DNA of 64,000 bases from JANQPX01 sp039197065 (GTDB lineage: Bacteria > Pseudomonadota > Alphaproteobacteria > Geminicoccales > Geminicoccaceae): NCBI GenBank assembly GCA_039197065.1, contig JBCCUL010000001.1:372001-436000 (forward strand), given 5' to 3'. Positions 15,234 through 24,965 of the stretch are shown one piece after another; position 1 is the first letter of the stretch; each line of letters starts with the position of its first letter. Under the pieces are notes generated by a model. The model did not search any database. It worked only from the letters and a program-made list of their open reading frames with translations, and was not told the origin of the DNA. Both the position numbers and the translations under genes were made by a program.

Positions 15234-18200
15234 GCCATCGCCTCCACGCCGACCCCTTCGAGCCGGTCTTCGAGTTCCTCGCCTGCATCCTTGAGCGCTT
15301 CGAGCGTCGCCTCATCAGGCGTCCAATATTGGCGCTCATGCGCTTCGAGCAGGCGGCCCGCCATCCGGGCCGATGCTTTGGGGTTCAGTTCCGCGAGACG
15401 CTTTCTCATCGCCTCGTCGAGCACGAAGGTCTCGGACAGATGCTTGTAAACCCAGGGCGCGACATCGCCGGTGGTCGCCGACCAGCCCATGGTGTTGGTG
15501 ATGTGGCTCTCGATCTGGCGCACGCCCTCATAGCCGTGCTTCAGCATGTCCTCGTACCATTTCGGATTGAGCATTCTCGTACGGGTCTCGAGCGAGACCT
15601 GCTCCGAGATGGTGCGCACCACATTCTTGCCGCGGGTCTGATCGCCGATATAGACCGGCACGCCATCGCCGCCCTTTGCCTTCTTCACCGCGCGGCTGAT
15701 GCCGCCGAGCGTGTCGAAATAATGATCAAGCGAGGTGACGCCGACCTCGACCGACTCCAAATTCTGGTAGGCAAGCTCGACGTTCGAGAAGACGCTCTCC
15801 AACAACGCGGGCTGCTGCGCGCAGGCGCCGTCGCGGCCATAGGCGAAGCTTTTCCGTTTGGTGTAGGTCTCGGCGAGTTCGTCCTCATCGTCCCAGCACG
15901 AACTCTCGATCATCATGTTGACGTTCGAGCCGTAAGCGCCGTCGGCATTGCTAAAGACGCGAAGCGCCGCCGTTTCCAGATCGACGTCGTGGCTCTCCAT
16001 ATGGGCGAGCGCATGTTTCTTGACGAAGTTCTGTTCCAGCGGTTCGTCGGCCGACGCCGCGAGGAACGCCGCCTCCGCCAGAAGCTTGGTCTGCAGCGGC
16101 AGGAGATCGCGGAAGATGCCGGAGAGCGTCATCACCACGTCGATGCGCGGCCGCCCGAGTTCCTCCAGCGGAATGAGTTCCGCGCCGGCAAGGCGACCAA
16201 ACGAGTCGAAGCGCGGCTTGGCGCCGATCAGGGTCAGCGCCTGGGCGATCGGATCGCCCTCGGTCTTCAGATTGTCCGTACCCCAAAGGACGACGGCGAT
16301 CGTCTCGGGCAGGCCGTTGCCCTCGGCCGTATGCCGCTGCAAAAGCTGCTCGGCCTGACGCGCGCCGGTGAGACAGGCGTAAGTGCTCGGCAGGCGGAAG
16401 GGATCGAAGCCGTGGATGTTCCGGCCTGTCGGCAAAATGTCCGGCGAGCGGATCAAGTCCCCACCGGGGACGGGGCGAATGAAGCCGCCATCCAGCGCGT
16501 GGATGAGTGCAGGGAGCTCATGCTCCTCGGCGAGGAGATCAGCGGTCTCCTGCAGGACTTTAAGGTCCGAACCCACGGCATCGCTTGGCTGGCACCCGTC
16601 GACGATCGCCTCGATGGTCGCGCGGGAAACCTCGATGTCGGCGTTCGCTTCGGCCGACGCCATCAGCATCTCGATGCGCTCCTCGCGCGACATCGGCTCG
16701 CCGACCACATGCAGACCTGAGGGAATCAGAGTGGTCTCGACCTCATGCACGGCCGCGAGCAGGTCGCTCACACCCTGTTCCGCCTCATGCTTCCATGTCG
16801 GCAGATCGAGCTCTTCCGCCTGCGCCTTGATCACCTCGGCGATCTCGGCGCGTTCCAGGGCGGCCTCCGGCGGCAGCGTCCGAAAGCGTTCGATCGAGGC
16901 CTTGAGCTCGATCAGCCCCTTATAGAGACCGGCGGCGGCGATCGGCGGGGTGAGGTAGGAGACGAGGGTCGCAGCGGCGCGGCGCTTGGCGATCATGCCC
17001 TCTGACGGGTTGTTGGCCGCGTAGAGATAAAGGTTCGGAAGATCGCCGATCAGTCGGTCCGGCCAGCAGGCCTCCGACATGCCGCTCTGCTTGCCGGGCA
17101 TGAACTCCAGCGCGCCATGGGTGCCGAAATGCAAGACGGCGTCCGCCGCAAAGGTCTGTTTCAGATAGCGATAGAAAGCGCAAAAGGCGTGGGTGGGCGC
17201 GAAGTTCTTTTCGAACAACAGCCGCATCGGGTCGCCTTCATAGCCGAAGCCCGGCTGCACGCCGACGAACACATTGCCGAACTGCGCACCCTGGATGAAG
17301 ATCGATCCACCGTTCGAAAGCGCCTTGCCAGGCGCTGGCCCCCACTGCGCTTCGATCTCGGCCAGATGCGGCTCGCTCCTGACATGATCATCGGCGCTGA
17401 CCATCGCATGGACATTGGCGTCCGTGCCGTAACGCCCTGCATTCCCCTCGATAATGCTCCGACGCAGCGCGTCGACGCTTGACGGGACCTCGACACGATA
17501 ACCGGCTGATTTGAGTGTCGTCAGCGTGTTGTAAAGAGAGTCGAACACGGACAGCAGCGCCGCCGTGCCGGTGCCGCCGGCATTGGGCGGGAAATTGAAG
17601 AGGACAATCGCAACCTTGCGCTCCGCCCGTTCCTTTTTCCGAAGCGCGATCAGCTTTTCCACCCGCGCCGCGAGAGCGTTGGCCCGTTCGCCGTGAACCT
17701 GCATGTCACGCTTCAAGTCAACGCTGTCGGTCGCACCGACCCGGCCGCCGACGACCATGGGGCCGGTGGCCCCGTCGAGTTCGGGGATGGCGACCATCAT
17801 GGTGGTTTCGAGCGGCATGAGGCCGGCTTCGGAACCTTCCCAGCTGTCGAGCGACTGGAACTCGACGGACTGGGCGGCGATGTAGGGGACGTCGAGGGTC
17901 GCCAGCATGTCTTCCGCGGCGCTCGCGTCATTATAGGCGGGACCACCGACCAGGGAGAAGCCGGTGAGGGAGACGACCGCATCCACCGTCGCCTTGCCGT
18001 CCTTCATGAAGAACCTCTCGACGGCGGGGCGGGAATCGAGGCCTGCGGCGAAGGCGGGGATCGCATCCAGACCGCGAGCCTCCAGGGCCGCGATGACGCC
18101 GTCATAATGGCCAGCATCGCCACTGAGCACGTAGGAGCGCATGAGAAGAACGCCGACTTTGCCCTTGCCCGGCGTGGCGAAGGTCGGCAGGTCCTCGATG

Positions 18201-18922
18201 CTCTCGCTTATCCTGTTCTTCGACTTCGGGTGATAAAGCCCGACATCCGGATAGGCGATGGGATCGCCGGCCTTGACACTGTCGCGGAGCACTGCACGTT
18301 CGCCGGCGGCGTATCGGCTGATCAGGAAGCGCGCCATGTCGGCGACGTTTTGCTCGGATCCTGCCAGCCAATATTGCAGCGTCAGAAAGTAAGCGCGCAG
18401 GTCCTGGGCCTTGCCGGGGATGTAGCGGAGAATCTTCGGCAGGCGCCTGAGCATGCGCATCTGGCTGGCGCCGGCCTCGGCGGGCTTCTTGCCACTGCCG
18501 CGAAGGCGCTTCAGCAGGGAGACGATACGCCCCTGCTGGCCGCCCATGGTGAAGTCGCCGAGCTTGGTCAGCTTCACGACCTCGCCTGCAGACAAACAGC
18601 CCGCCATGGCGTCACAGTGATCGCGCCTGGCCTCCAGCCAGGGCAGCACCGGCTTGATGTGATCCTCCATGAACAGCATGGTTGCGATCACGATGTCGCC
18701 CTGCTCGATGTCTTTTCGGCAGCGCTCCAGCGCGTCCGGATCGTCCCGCCAGTCGGACGCCGCATGCAGGTTCAGCTGCAGCCCAGGGATATCCTCCCGC
18801 AGCATCCGCTCAGCCCGGTCAGCAGCACCTGCCAGGTGCCGGTCCATGGTGACGATCACCACGCGGACGGGGATGTCGCCGGCTGCCCTCATCTCAGCGT
18901 CCGAAATGCGCTTTGGCGTCAT
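15230..18922 (-). CDS. bchH: Magnesium chelatase, large porphyrin-binding H subunit
   Basis: A 1230-residue CobN/Mg-chelatase subunit that binds protoporphyrin IX and inserts Mg2+ with the ATPase subunits BchI and BchD, which are not in this window. Seen: RVVIVTMDRHLAGA near the N-terminus, VLFNFPPNAGGTGTAA, LHFGTHGALEFMPGKQ and SNVNMMIE. The start at 18922 is preceded by GGTGGAGA and overlaps bchB by 29 bp; an ATG ten codons later has no good ribosome site. It is the branch-point enzyme between haem and bacteriochlorophyll. Confidence 0.96.
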   Translation of the reverse strand: MTPKRISDAEMRAAGDIPVRVVIVTMDRHLAGAADRAERMLREDIPGLQLNLHAASDWRDDPDALERCRKDIEQGDIVIATMLFMEDHIKPVLPWLEARRDHCDAMAGCLSAGEVVKLTKLGDFTMGGQQGRIVSLLKRLRGSGKKPAEAGASQMRMLRRLPKILRYIPGKAQDLRAYFLTLQYWLAGSEQNVADMARFLISRYAAGERAVLRDSVKAGDPIAYPDVGLYHPKSKNRISESIEDLPTFATPGKGKVGVLLMRSYVLSGDAGHYDGVIAALEARGLDAIPAFAAGLDSRPAVERFFMKDGKATVDAVVSLTGFSLVGGPAYNDASAAEDMLATLDVPYIAAQSVEFQSLDSWEGSEAGLMPLETTMMVAIPELDGATGPMVVGGRVGATDSVDLKRDMQVHGERANALAARVEKLIALRKKERAERKVAIVLFNFPPNAGGTGTAALLSVFDSLYNTLTTLKSAGYRVEVPSSVDALRRSIIEGNAGRYGTDANVHAMVSADDHVRSEPHLAEIEAQWGPAPGKALSNGGSIFIQGAQFGNVFVGVQPGFGYEGDPMRLLFEKNFAPTHAFCAFYRYLKQTFAADAVLHFGTHGALEFMPGKQSGMSEACWPDRLIGDLPNLYLYAANNPSEGMIAKRRAAATLVSYLTPPIAAAGLYKGLIELKASIERFRTLPPEAALERAEIAEVIKAQAEELDLPTWKHEAEQGVSDLLAAVHEVETTLIPSGLHVVGEPMSREERIEMLMASAEANADIEVSRATIEAIVDGCQPSDAVGSDLKVLQETADLLAEEHELPALIHALDGGFIRPVPGGDLIRSPDILPTGRNIHGFDPFRLPSTYACLTGARQAEQLLQRHTAEGNGLPETIAVVLWGTDNLKTEGDPIAQALTLIGAKPRFDSFGRLAGAELIPLEELGRPRIDVVMTLSGIFRDLLPLQTKLLAEAAFLAASADEPLEQNFVKKHALAHMESHDVDLETAALRVFSNADGAYGSNVNMMIESSCWDDEDELAETYTKRKSFAYGRDGACAQQPALLESVFSNVELAYQNLESVEVGVTSLDHYFDTLGGISRAVKKAKGGDGVPVYIGDQTRGKNVVRTISEQVSLETRTRMLNPKWYEDMLKHGYEGVRQIESHITNTMGWSATTGDVAPWVYKHLSETFVLDEAMRKRLAELNPKASARMAGRLLEAHERQYWTPDEATLEALKDAGEELEDRLEGVGVEAMA

Positions 18923-20459
18923 ACAGCGTCTCCACCGTGATCACGGCCCGGCCATGATCCCTGGCAAAACTTTCCGTGTTGCGCCTTGCCTTCCCGCGCA
19001 CAAAAAACGGGATTTTTTTGAGTTCTTTTTCTGCTTCGTCGGCCCAAGTGACGGCGCCATCAGGCACGACGGTCGGAGCCTCTGCGGCGACATCGCCAGC
19101 CACACCGCGAAGCGTCTCGGCTGGAGGCCCTGCCTCCTCCGATGCAAGGTGGGAGCCGCCGGCCTCATCGTGGAATTCATGATCGTCGCGGAACATCGTC
19201 AGCAGATGTTCTTCGAGGCCCATCATCAGCGGATGGACCCAGCTGTCGAAAATGACGTTTGCGCCTTCGAAACCCATCTGTGGTGAGTAGCGCGCGGGAT
19301 AGTCCTGAACGTGGACCGGGGCGGAGATGACGGCGCAGCCGATGCCCAGGCGCTTGGCAATGTGGCGCTCCATCTGCGTGCCGAGCACCATCTCCGGCTG
19401 CAGCTCCTGGATCGCCTTTTCGACCTCGAGATAGTCGTCCGTGATCAGCGCTTCGAGGCCGAGATCTTCCGCGGCCTTCCTGACATAGCGGGCGCGCTCG
19501 CGCGAATAGCTGCCGAGCCCGACCACCTCGAAGCCAAGTTCCTCCTTCGCGACCCTGGCCGCCGCGATCGCATGCGTCCCATCCCCGAACACGAACACAC
19601 GCTTGCCGGTGAGATAGGTGCTGTCGATCGAGCGCGAATACCAAGGCAACCTCGACGTGGCGACGTCGAGCGCTGACTTGGCGTCCAGGCCAGCGAGGTC
19701 GGCGACTTCCTGGATGAATTCCTTCGTTGCAGATACGCCAATGGGGATCGTCGTGGTAAAGGGCTGTTTGAATTCGCGCTCCAGCCACTTTGCTGTTGTC
19801 TGCGCGATCTCGGGGTAGAGCACGACGTTGAAGTCAGCGGCTGCGAGCCGAGCGATATCTTTTGGGCTGGCGCCCATCGGCGCAGTCACGTTCACCTCGA
19901 TGCCCATCATGTTCAGAAGTGACGTGATCTCCTTGACGTCATCGCGGTGCCGAAAACCGAGGGCGGTCGGGCCGAGGATGTTGCAGGACGGCTTGCCACC
20001 CTCGGACCGCTCGATGTCGCGCGCCGCCAGCTTCCTGACAATTTGGTAGAACGTCTCCGCAGCGCCCCAGTTTTCTTTCTTTTGATACGACGGCAATTCC
20101 AGCGGCACGACGGGGATGTCGAGATTGAGCGCTTTGGCGAGACCGCCGGGATCGTCCTGGATCAGCTCCGCCGTGCAGGAAGCGCCGACCAGCAGCGTCT
20201 CGGGCTGGAACCGTTCAACGGCCTCACGCGCCGCCGTCTTGAACAGCTCGGCTGTGTCGCTGCCGAGATCGCGCGCCTGGAAGGTCGTGTAGGTGACGGG
20301 CGGGCGGTGGTCCCTCCGCTCGATCATCGTGAATAGGAGGTCAGCGTAGGTGTCGCCTTGCGGCGCGTGCAGGACGTAGTGGACGCCGGTCATGCCCGTT
20401 GCGATGCGCATCGCGCCGACATGGGGTGGTCCTTCATAGGTCCAGACGGTCAGTTCCAT
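18894..20459 (-). CDS. bchB: Dark-operative protochlorophyllide reductase, B subunit
   Basis: A 521-residue catalytic subunit of the BchNB heterotetramer, related to NifK. It supplies a cysteine (GASCTAELIQDD) and, as known for this family, the unusual aspartate ligand (near TYADLLFT) to the 4Fe-4S cluster. The C-terminal domain WADEAEKELKKIPFFVRGKAR is typical. The ATG at 20459 gives the standard MELTVWTYEGPPHVGAMR; the frame upstream is open by chance. It lies 2 bp after bchN. Confidence 0.96.
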   Translation of the reverse strand: MELTVWTYEGPPHVGAMRIATGMTGVHYVLHAPQGDTYADLLFTMIERRDHRPPVTYTTFQARDLGSDTAELFKTAAREAVERFQPETLLVGASCTAELIQDDPGGLAKALNLDIPVVPLELPSYQKKENWGAAETFYQIVRKLAARDIERSEGGKPSCNILGPTALGFRHRDDVKEITSLLNMMGIEVNVTAPMGASPKDIARLAAADFNVVLYPEIAQTTAKWLEREFKQPFTTTIPIGVSATKEFIQEVADLAGLDAKSALDVATSRLPWYSRSIDSTYLTGKRVFVFGDGTHAIAAARVAKEELGFEVVGLGSYSRERARYVRKAAEDLGLEALITDDYLEVEKAIQELQPEMVLGTQMERHIAKRLGIGCAVISAPVHVQDYPARYSPQMGFEGANVIFDSWVHPLMMGLEEHLLTMFRDDHEFHDEAGGSHLASEEAGPPAETLRGVAGDVAAEAPTVVPDGAVTWADEAEKELKKIPFFVRGKARRNTESFARDHGRAVITVETLYDAKAHFGR

Positions 20460-20461
20460 GC

Positions 20462-21778
20462 CTACACCATCAGCCTTGTGCGCCGGTCGAACGGCCGGCC
20501 GAATAGCTCGGCCAGATCGGCGGCCTGCTCGTAGCCCTGCACAGGCGTGAACAAGAGTTCGATCGACCATTTCGTCGTGATGCCATCCGCTTCGAGCGGG
20601 TTCGCAAGCCCGAGACCACAGACGACCAAATCGGGCTCTGCCGCCCGGCACCGATCCAGCTGCTTTTCAACGTCCTGGCCTTCGGAGAGCGTCACGCCGT
20701 CCGGCAGCAAGGCCAGCTCCTCGGCGAGATGCTGGCGATGCAGGTAGGGCGTGCCGACCTCGGTGAGCTCCATGCCGATTTCCCGACTGAGAAAACGGGC
20801 GATCGGCGGCTCGAGCTGGCTGTCTGGAAAGAAGAAGACACGCTTGCCGCCGAGACGCTCCCGATGACGCACCAAAGCCCGGGACGCCCGAGCACGCGGC
20901 GCTTCGGTGACATGTTCGAACGTCACCGCATCGACGCCAAACGCCTCTGCCGCCGCCTTCAGCCAGAGCGTCGTGCCTTCGACACCGAGCGGGAACGGCG
21001 CTGGCAGTCGCACTGCCCCGCGCTCCTCCAGCGCCTTCGCCGTATCGCCGAGGAAGGGCTGTGCCAGCAGATAGCGCGTGTTCGGTCCGACAGGCGGCAT
21101 GTCGCCGGCGCGGCGCGGCGGCAGAAAGCGCACATTCTCGATACCGAGCTGCTCGAACAGTCTTGCGAACTGATCCTCGACGATCTCCGCCATCGCCCCT
21201 ACGACGAGCAACGAGCGCGTTGCATCGTTGTCTTCAGAAGGCAACGTCGGAACCAGCGAGGCCAGACAAGCGTCTTCACCTTGCGTGAAGGTGGTCTCGA
21301 TGCCGGAGCCCGAGTAGTTCAGGATCCGAACGTCGGGTGAGAAGCTCTCGGATAGGCGTTCGGCCGCGCGCTGCAGGTCGAGCTTGATGACCTCGGAGGG
21401 GCAGGAGCCCACCAGGAAAAGGAGCTTGATATCCGGACGCCGCTCCAGAAGCTGGCGGACGATGCGATCCAGCTCGTCATTCATGTCGGCGAGACCTGCA
21501 AGGTCCCGCTCGCCCATGACGGCGGTGGCGAAACGCGGCTCCGCGAAGATCATCACGCCGGCTGCCGACTGGATCAGGTGGGCGCAAGTGCGCGAACCAA
21601 CCACCAGGAAAAACGCGTCCTGGATCTTGCGGTGCAGCCAGATGATGCCGGTCAGCCCGCAGAAGACCTCGTGCTGTCCGCGTTGCCGAAGTGGCGAGCC
21701 GCCGCTGGCCGGATTGGTGCAGCCTGCAGACGATGCCTCGTCGAACTTGTCGTAGACAGTTTGAACGGCACCGCTCAC
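20462..21778 (-). CDS. bchN: Dark-operative protochlorophyllide reductase, N subunit
   Basis: A 438-residue partner of BchB, related to NifD. Three cluster-binding cysteines are visible: EVFCGLTG, GSRTCAHLIQSA and LVGSCPSEVI. The NB complex reduces ring D of protochlorophyllide to chlorophyllide a with electrons from BchL. Coupled to bchF by an ATGA overlap. Confidence 0.96.
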   Translation of the reverse strand: MSGAVQTVYDKFDEASSAGCTNPASGGSPLRQRGQHEVFCGLTGIIWLHRKIQDAFFLVVGSRTCAHLIQSAAGVMIFAEPRFATAVMGERDLAGLADMNDELDRIVRQLLERRPDIKLLFLVGSCPSEVIKLDLQRAAERLSESFSPDVRILNYSGSGIETTFTQGEDACLASLVPTLPSEDNDATRSLLVVGAMAEIVEDQFARLFEQLGIENVRFLPPRRAGDMPPVGPNTRYLLAQPFLGDTAKALEERGAVRLPAPFPLGVEGTTLWLKAAAEAFGVDAVTFEHVTEAPRARASRALVRHRERLGGKRVFFFPDSQLEPPIARFLSREIGMELTEVGTPYLHRQHLAEELALLPDGVTLSEGQDVEKQLDRCRAAEPDLVVCGLGLANPLEADGITTKWSIELLFTPVQGYEQAADLAELFGRPFDRRTRLMV

Positions 21779-22302
21779 TGGGCGAACTCCACCATGATGG
21801 TGGGTTCTTCCTGGTCGTTCTTCGCCTGCTGATCGAGCCGGGCGCGGCGGAGCTTCAGGAGGAATTGCGCGGCGTTGATCACATAGGCGGCATAAGCGGC
21901 AAGCGCCAGGAGCATCTGCTCCGTTGGAGAAAACCAGCCGGTGAAGAGGGCGATGAGATAGGCCGTGTGCAAAGCGAGCACCGCCATGCTGAACACGTCC
22001 TCCCAGAAGAAGGCCGGCGCAAACAGATATTTGCCGAAGACGACTTTTTCCCAGATCGAGCCGGTGACCATGATCAGGTAGAGGATCGCTGTCTTGATCA
22101 CGATCGACAGGCTGGCGAGCCAGAAGCCTTCGCCCGTCCAGAGATAGCGCAGCACCAGAGCGAGGCTAACGAGGAAAACCAGAAATTGCAGCGGCGCCAG
22201 AATGCCTTGCACCAAAGTCCAGCCGGTCGCATCGCGCCGCGCCCGTTGCTCTGGCGTATAAAGTTGGCTCGAAGGGCGTGGCCGAGGCCGACGCTGAAGC
22301 AT
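21775..22302 (-). CDS. bchF: 3-vinyl bacteriochlorophyllide hydratase
   Basis: A 175-residue membrane-associated enzyme that hydrates the C3 vinyl group on the way to bacteriochlorophyll a. Several hydrophobic helices are seen; LYTPEQRARRDATGWTLVQG at the start and WEKVVFGKYLFAPAFFWEDVFSM in the middle are typical of BchF. First gene of the superoperon, with its promoter and a PpsR-type site just upstream. Confidence 0.94.
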   Translation of the reverse strand: MLQRRPRPRPSSQLYTPEQRARRDATGWTLVQGILAPLQFLVFLVSLALVLRYLWTGEGFWLASLSIVIKTAILYLIMVTGSIWEKVVFGKYLFAPAFFWEDVFSMAVLALHTAYLIALFTGWFSPTEQMLLALAAYAAYVINAAQFLLKLRRARLDQQAKNDQEEPTIMVEFAQ

Positions 22303-22342
22303 GATACCGCCTGTTCCTAAGCATCCCCGAAGTCTGTCTAAA

Positions 22343-22383
22343 ATTTAATGCTTACCGAATAGGTGTGTCAACTTAAGTTTACG
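22343..22383 (-). promoter_or_regulatory. bchF promoter with PpsR-type operator
   Basis: On the minus strand a -35 TTGACA (22366-22371) and -10 TTAAAT (22343-22348) are spaced by 17 bp and end about 40 bp before bchF. The -35 box is one half of CGTAAACTTAAGTTGACA (22366-22383), which matches the PpsR/CrtJ consensus TGT-N12-ACA in five of six fixed bases. PpsR binding here would block RNA polymerase from the whole superoperon. Confidence 0.7.
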
Positions 22384-22549
22384 TAAATAAGATTTGACAT
22401 CGAAGCGATGATCGGGATATGGCGGATAGACGGGAGGCTGACTCGGCGAATTTTGCGTTTGTTGGGAGAATGTCGAAGCATCTTTCCGGTTGGGATTGAG
22501 ATTGACACGCCCCTGGGTGTACCTTGCACCTAAATAGGGGGTGTTTGCG

Positions 22550-23446
22550 ATGGCTGACATGAGGCGGCTGATGGCAACTTTAGGCTTCTCCGGGCAAATG
22601 AGGGCCACAGAAGCTGAGCAGGCGGCAGTCGCTGCGCGACACGTTACCAATACGTCAACGACATTGGCCCGACGCATCGCCGGTTTGGCCGGCGTGGTGC
22701 AGGATGAAGTCGTCCCGCGTCTCGTTGAGGCCTACAAACCCATAGTGAATGAACCCGATCTGACCGAAGGAGTGCTGGAGGCGCCGAAGTCGGGGGCGAT
22801 AGATCAGCTTGCCGACCTTGTCGTCACAGATGGTGATGCGGCGGGTGTTTTCGTGAAGAAGCTTCATGAAGACGGCATGTCGGTCGAGGCAATTTATCTG
22901 AACGTTCTTGCGCCGACCGCAAGACTCCTCGGTAAACTCTGGGAGGCGGATCGACGGCATTTCGCCGATGTGACGGTCGGTGTTGGCCGCTTGCAGCAGA
23001 TGCTGCGCGAATTCGAAGCTGCCTTTCAAAGCGAAACCATGGAGTGGCATCCGGCGCAGCGCGCTCTTTTGATGCCGGCCCCCCATGAGCAGCACACTTT
23101 CGGGCTTTTCATGATCGGCGAGTTCATGCGCCGCGCCGGCTGGGATGCCTGGACGGGACCGTTGCCGCCGGATCGAGATCTGCAGAAGCTCGTCAAGCAT
23201 GGCGACTTCAGCGTCATCGGTTTTTCCGCAAGTTCGGACAGCAGGCTGAAAGCCCTGAAAGACGCGATCGCCAATGTGAGGCGCATGGTCGGAAAACGCC
23301 CCGTCTGCATCATGGTCGGTGGTGTAGCGTTCGAGCGTTGTCCGGCACTTGTCAGTGATGTTGGGGCCGATGGCACCGCCTCCGACGCGAAATCGGCGAT
23401 CAAGCTCGCGCATGGGATGCTGGGAGAACAGACCGCCCGTCCGTAA
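22550..23446 (+). CDS. ppaA: PpaA/AerR-type cobalamin-binding antirepressor
   Basis: A 298-residue regulator that in relatives binds cobalamin and relieves repression by PpsR/CrtJ. The N-terminal helical half has the Trp-containing B12-cap region (GKLWEADRRHFADVTVGVGRL, about 129-148). The C-terminal half is a Rossmann B12-binding domain with the axial-ligand histidine in HEQHTFGLFMIGEF (about 179-192) and VIGFSASSD further on. The ATG at 22550 follows AGGGGG. It lies directly upstream of ppsR and diverges from bchF, the conserved regulator position. Confidence 0.9.
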   Translation: MADMRRLMATLGFSGQMRATEAEQAAVAARHVTNTSTTLARRIAGLAGVVQDEVVPRLVEAYKPIVNEPDLTEGVLEAPKSGAIDQLADLVVTDGDAAGVFVKKLHEDGMSVEAIYLNVLAPTARLLGKLWEADRRHFADVTVGVGRLQQMLREFEAAFQSETMEWHPAQRALLMPAPHEQHTFGLFMIGEFMRRAGWDAWTGPLPPDRDLQKLVKHGDFSVIGFSASSDSRLKALKDAIANVRRMVGKRPVCIMVGGVAFERCPALVSDVGADGTASDAKSAIKLAHGMLGEQTARP

Positions 23447-23507
23447 CGGTCGAATGACCAACGGTTGACGACGGGCGGACTTAGACTTTGGAAAGGTTCT
23501 GCTTGTC

Positions 23508-24932
23508 GTGAGAGAGTTCGGTTCAGTCCAGGATTCCTTGGGTAACCTCGATGCTGAGGCGACCGCGCGTCTGATCACGGCCGCTGCCGACGTGGTGCTG
23601 ATCCTGGACAGTGATGGCATCGTTCAGGACATCGCTTTCGACAGTCAGGAACTGGATTTCGAAGGCGCCGACGAATGGATCGGCAAGCCCTGGATCGACA
23701 CGGTCACCATCGAAAGCCGGCCGAAAGTCGAGGAATTGCTCGAGACCGCATCCGATACGTCGGTTCCTGGCTGGCGTCAGGTCAATCATCCCACGAGCGA
23801 AACCGCCGATATCCCGATCCTCTACGCTGCGGCCGAAGCCGACGAAGACGGCAAGGTGATCATCATCGGTCGCGATCTCCGTGCGGTCGCCGAGCTGCAG
23901 CAGCGCCTGGTCAACGCGCAGCAGTCGATGGAGCGCGACTATTCCAGGCTTCGCCATGCCGAAACCCGCTATCGGCTTTTGTTCCAGACCGCGGCCGATG
24001 CGGTCATGATCGTCGATCTGGCGGGGAGGCGTATCCAGGAGATCAATCCCGCAGGCGCACAGCTTCTGAGCGGCAAGGCCGAGCGCCTTGCCGGCCGTCC
24101 CTTCGCTGATTGCTTCGAAGATAAGGACAAGGAGACCGCGGCCGGTCTGCTCACCAGCGCCGAAGTCGGTGGTCGCGGCCGCGATCGAAAGGCGGTGCTC
24201 GCAGGCGGGCTCGGCGAGGTGAGCCTGAGCGCGTCCCTCTTCCGCCAGGATGCCGCAAGCCTCGTCCTGGTGCGCCTCACGCCGGTTTCCGAAGAAGCCG
24301 CGACGCGCGCCCTGCCGCTTGCCAGGCACAAGCTCTTGAAGCTGGTCGAGAGTGCGCCGGACGGCCTGCTTGTAACCGACACTGACGGGCGGATCATCGC
24401 CGCGAACAGCGCGTTTCTCGATCTGGCCGAGCTGATCAACGAGGAGCAGGCGAAAGGGCAGTCCCTCGATCGCTGGCTCGGACGGCCGGGCGTCGATCTT
24501 CGGGTGCTGACCAGCAATCTCAAGGATCACGGCTCGGTCCGTCTGTTCGCGACGACGCTTCGCGGCAATTATGGCGCCAGCACCGAGGTCGAGCTGTCGG
24601 TGGTGACGCTGACCCATGATGGTCAGACCTGCTACGGCTTTGCGATCCGCAATGTCGACGCCAGGATTTCGCAGCAATCGCCGGCGTTGAGCGTAAGCCA
24701 GCCGCGCTCGGTCGATCAGATGACCGAGCTTGTCGGCCGCGTGCCCCTCAAGGAGCTGGTCAGAGACGCGACCGACGTCATCGAAAAGCTCTGCATCGAA
24801 GCCGCCCTCGAGCTGACCGGGGACAACCGGGCGTCCGCTGCGGAAATGCTCGGCCTCAGCCGCCAGAGCCTCTACGTCAAGCTGCGCCGCTATGGCATGG
24901 CCGAGGCGATCGCCGACAATGGCAGCCACTGA
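23508..24932 (+). CDS. ppsR: PpsR/CrtJ, redox-responsive repressor of photosynthesis genes
   Basis: A 474-residue repressor with an N-terminal domain, two PAS domains (about 150-260 and 270-385) joined by a Q-linker-like coiled region, and a C-terminal Fis-type helix-turn-helix (NRASAAEMLGLSRQSLYVKLRRYG, about 440-463). Of its three cysteines (202, 375, 429), Cys429 sits just before the HTH like the conserved redox cysteine of PpsR. The partner cysteine near residue 250 of Rhodobacter PpsR appears absent. Start is GTG; no in-frame ATG is near. It should bind the TGT-N12-ACA sites at bchF and bchG. Confidence 0.92.
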   Translation: MREFGSVQDSLGNLDAEATARLITAAADVVLILDSDGIVQDIAFDSQELDFEGADEWIGKPWIDTVTIESRPKVEELLETASDTSVPGWRQVNHPTSETADIPILYAAAEADEDGKVIIIGRDLRAVAELQQRLVNAQQSMERDYSRLRHAETRYRLLFQTAADAVMIVDLAGRRIQEINPAGAQLLSGKAERLAGRPFADCFEDKDKETAAGLLTSAEVGGRGRDRKAVLAGGLGEVSLSASLFRQDAASLVLVRLTPVSEEAATRALPLARHKLLKLVESAPDGLLVTDTDGRIIAANSAFLDLAELINEEQAKGQSLDRWLGRPGVDLRVLTSNLKDHGSVRLFATTLRGNYGASTEVELSVVTLTHDGQTCYGFAIRNVDARISQQSPALSVSQPRSVDQMTELVGRVPLKELVRDATDVIEKLCIEAALELTGDNRASAAEMLGLSRQSLYVKLRRYGMAEAIADNGSH

Positions 24933-24965
24933 CCTATCGAAAAGAGAAGATTAGCCTGTTTGTTG

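Noticed and set aside
17693..18940. A 415-residue plus-strand frame opposite bchH
   Set aside because: No motif; bchH is unmistakable on the other strand.
22502..22530. A TTGACA-based promoter for ppaA
   Set aside because: The -35 is good, but the hexamer 17 bp later is TGCACC and no better -10 is spaced correctly, so I do not call it.
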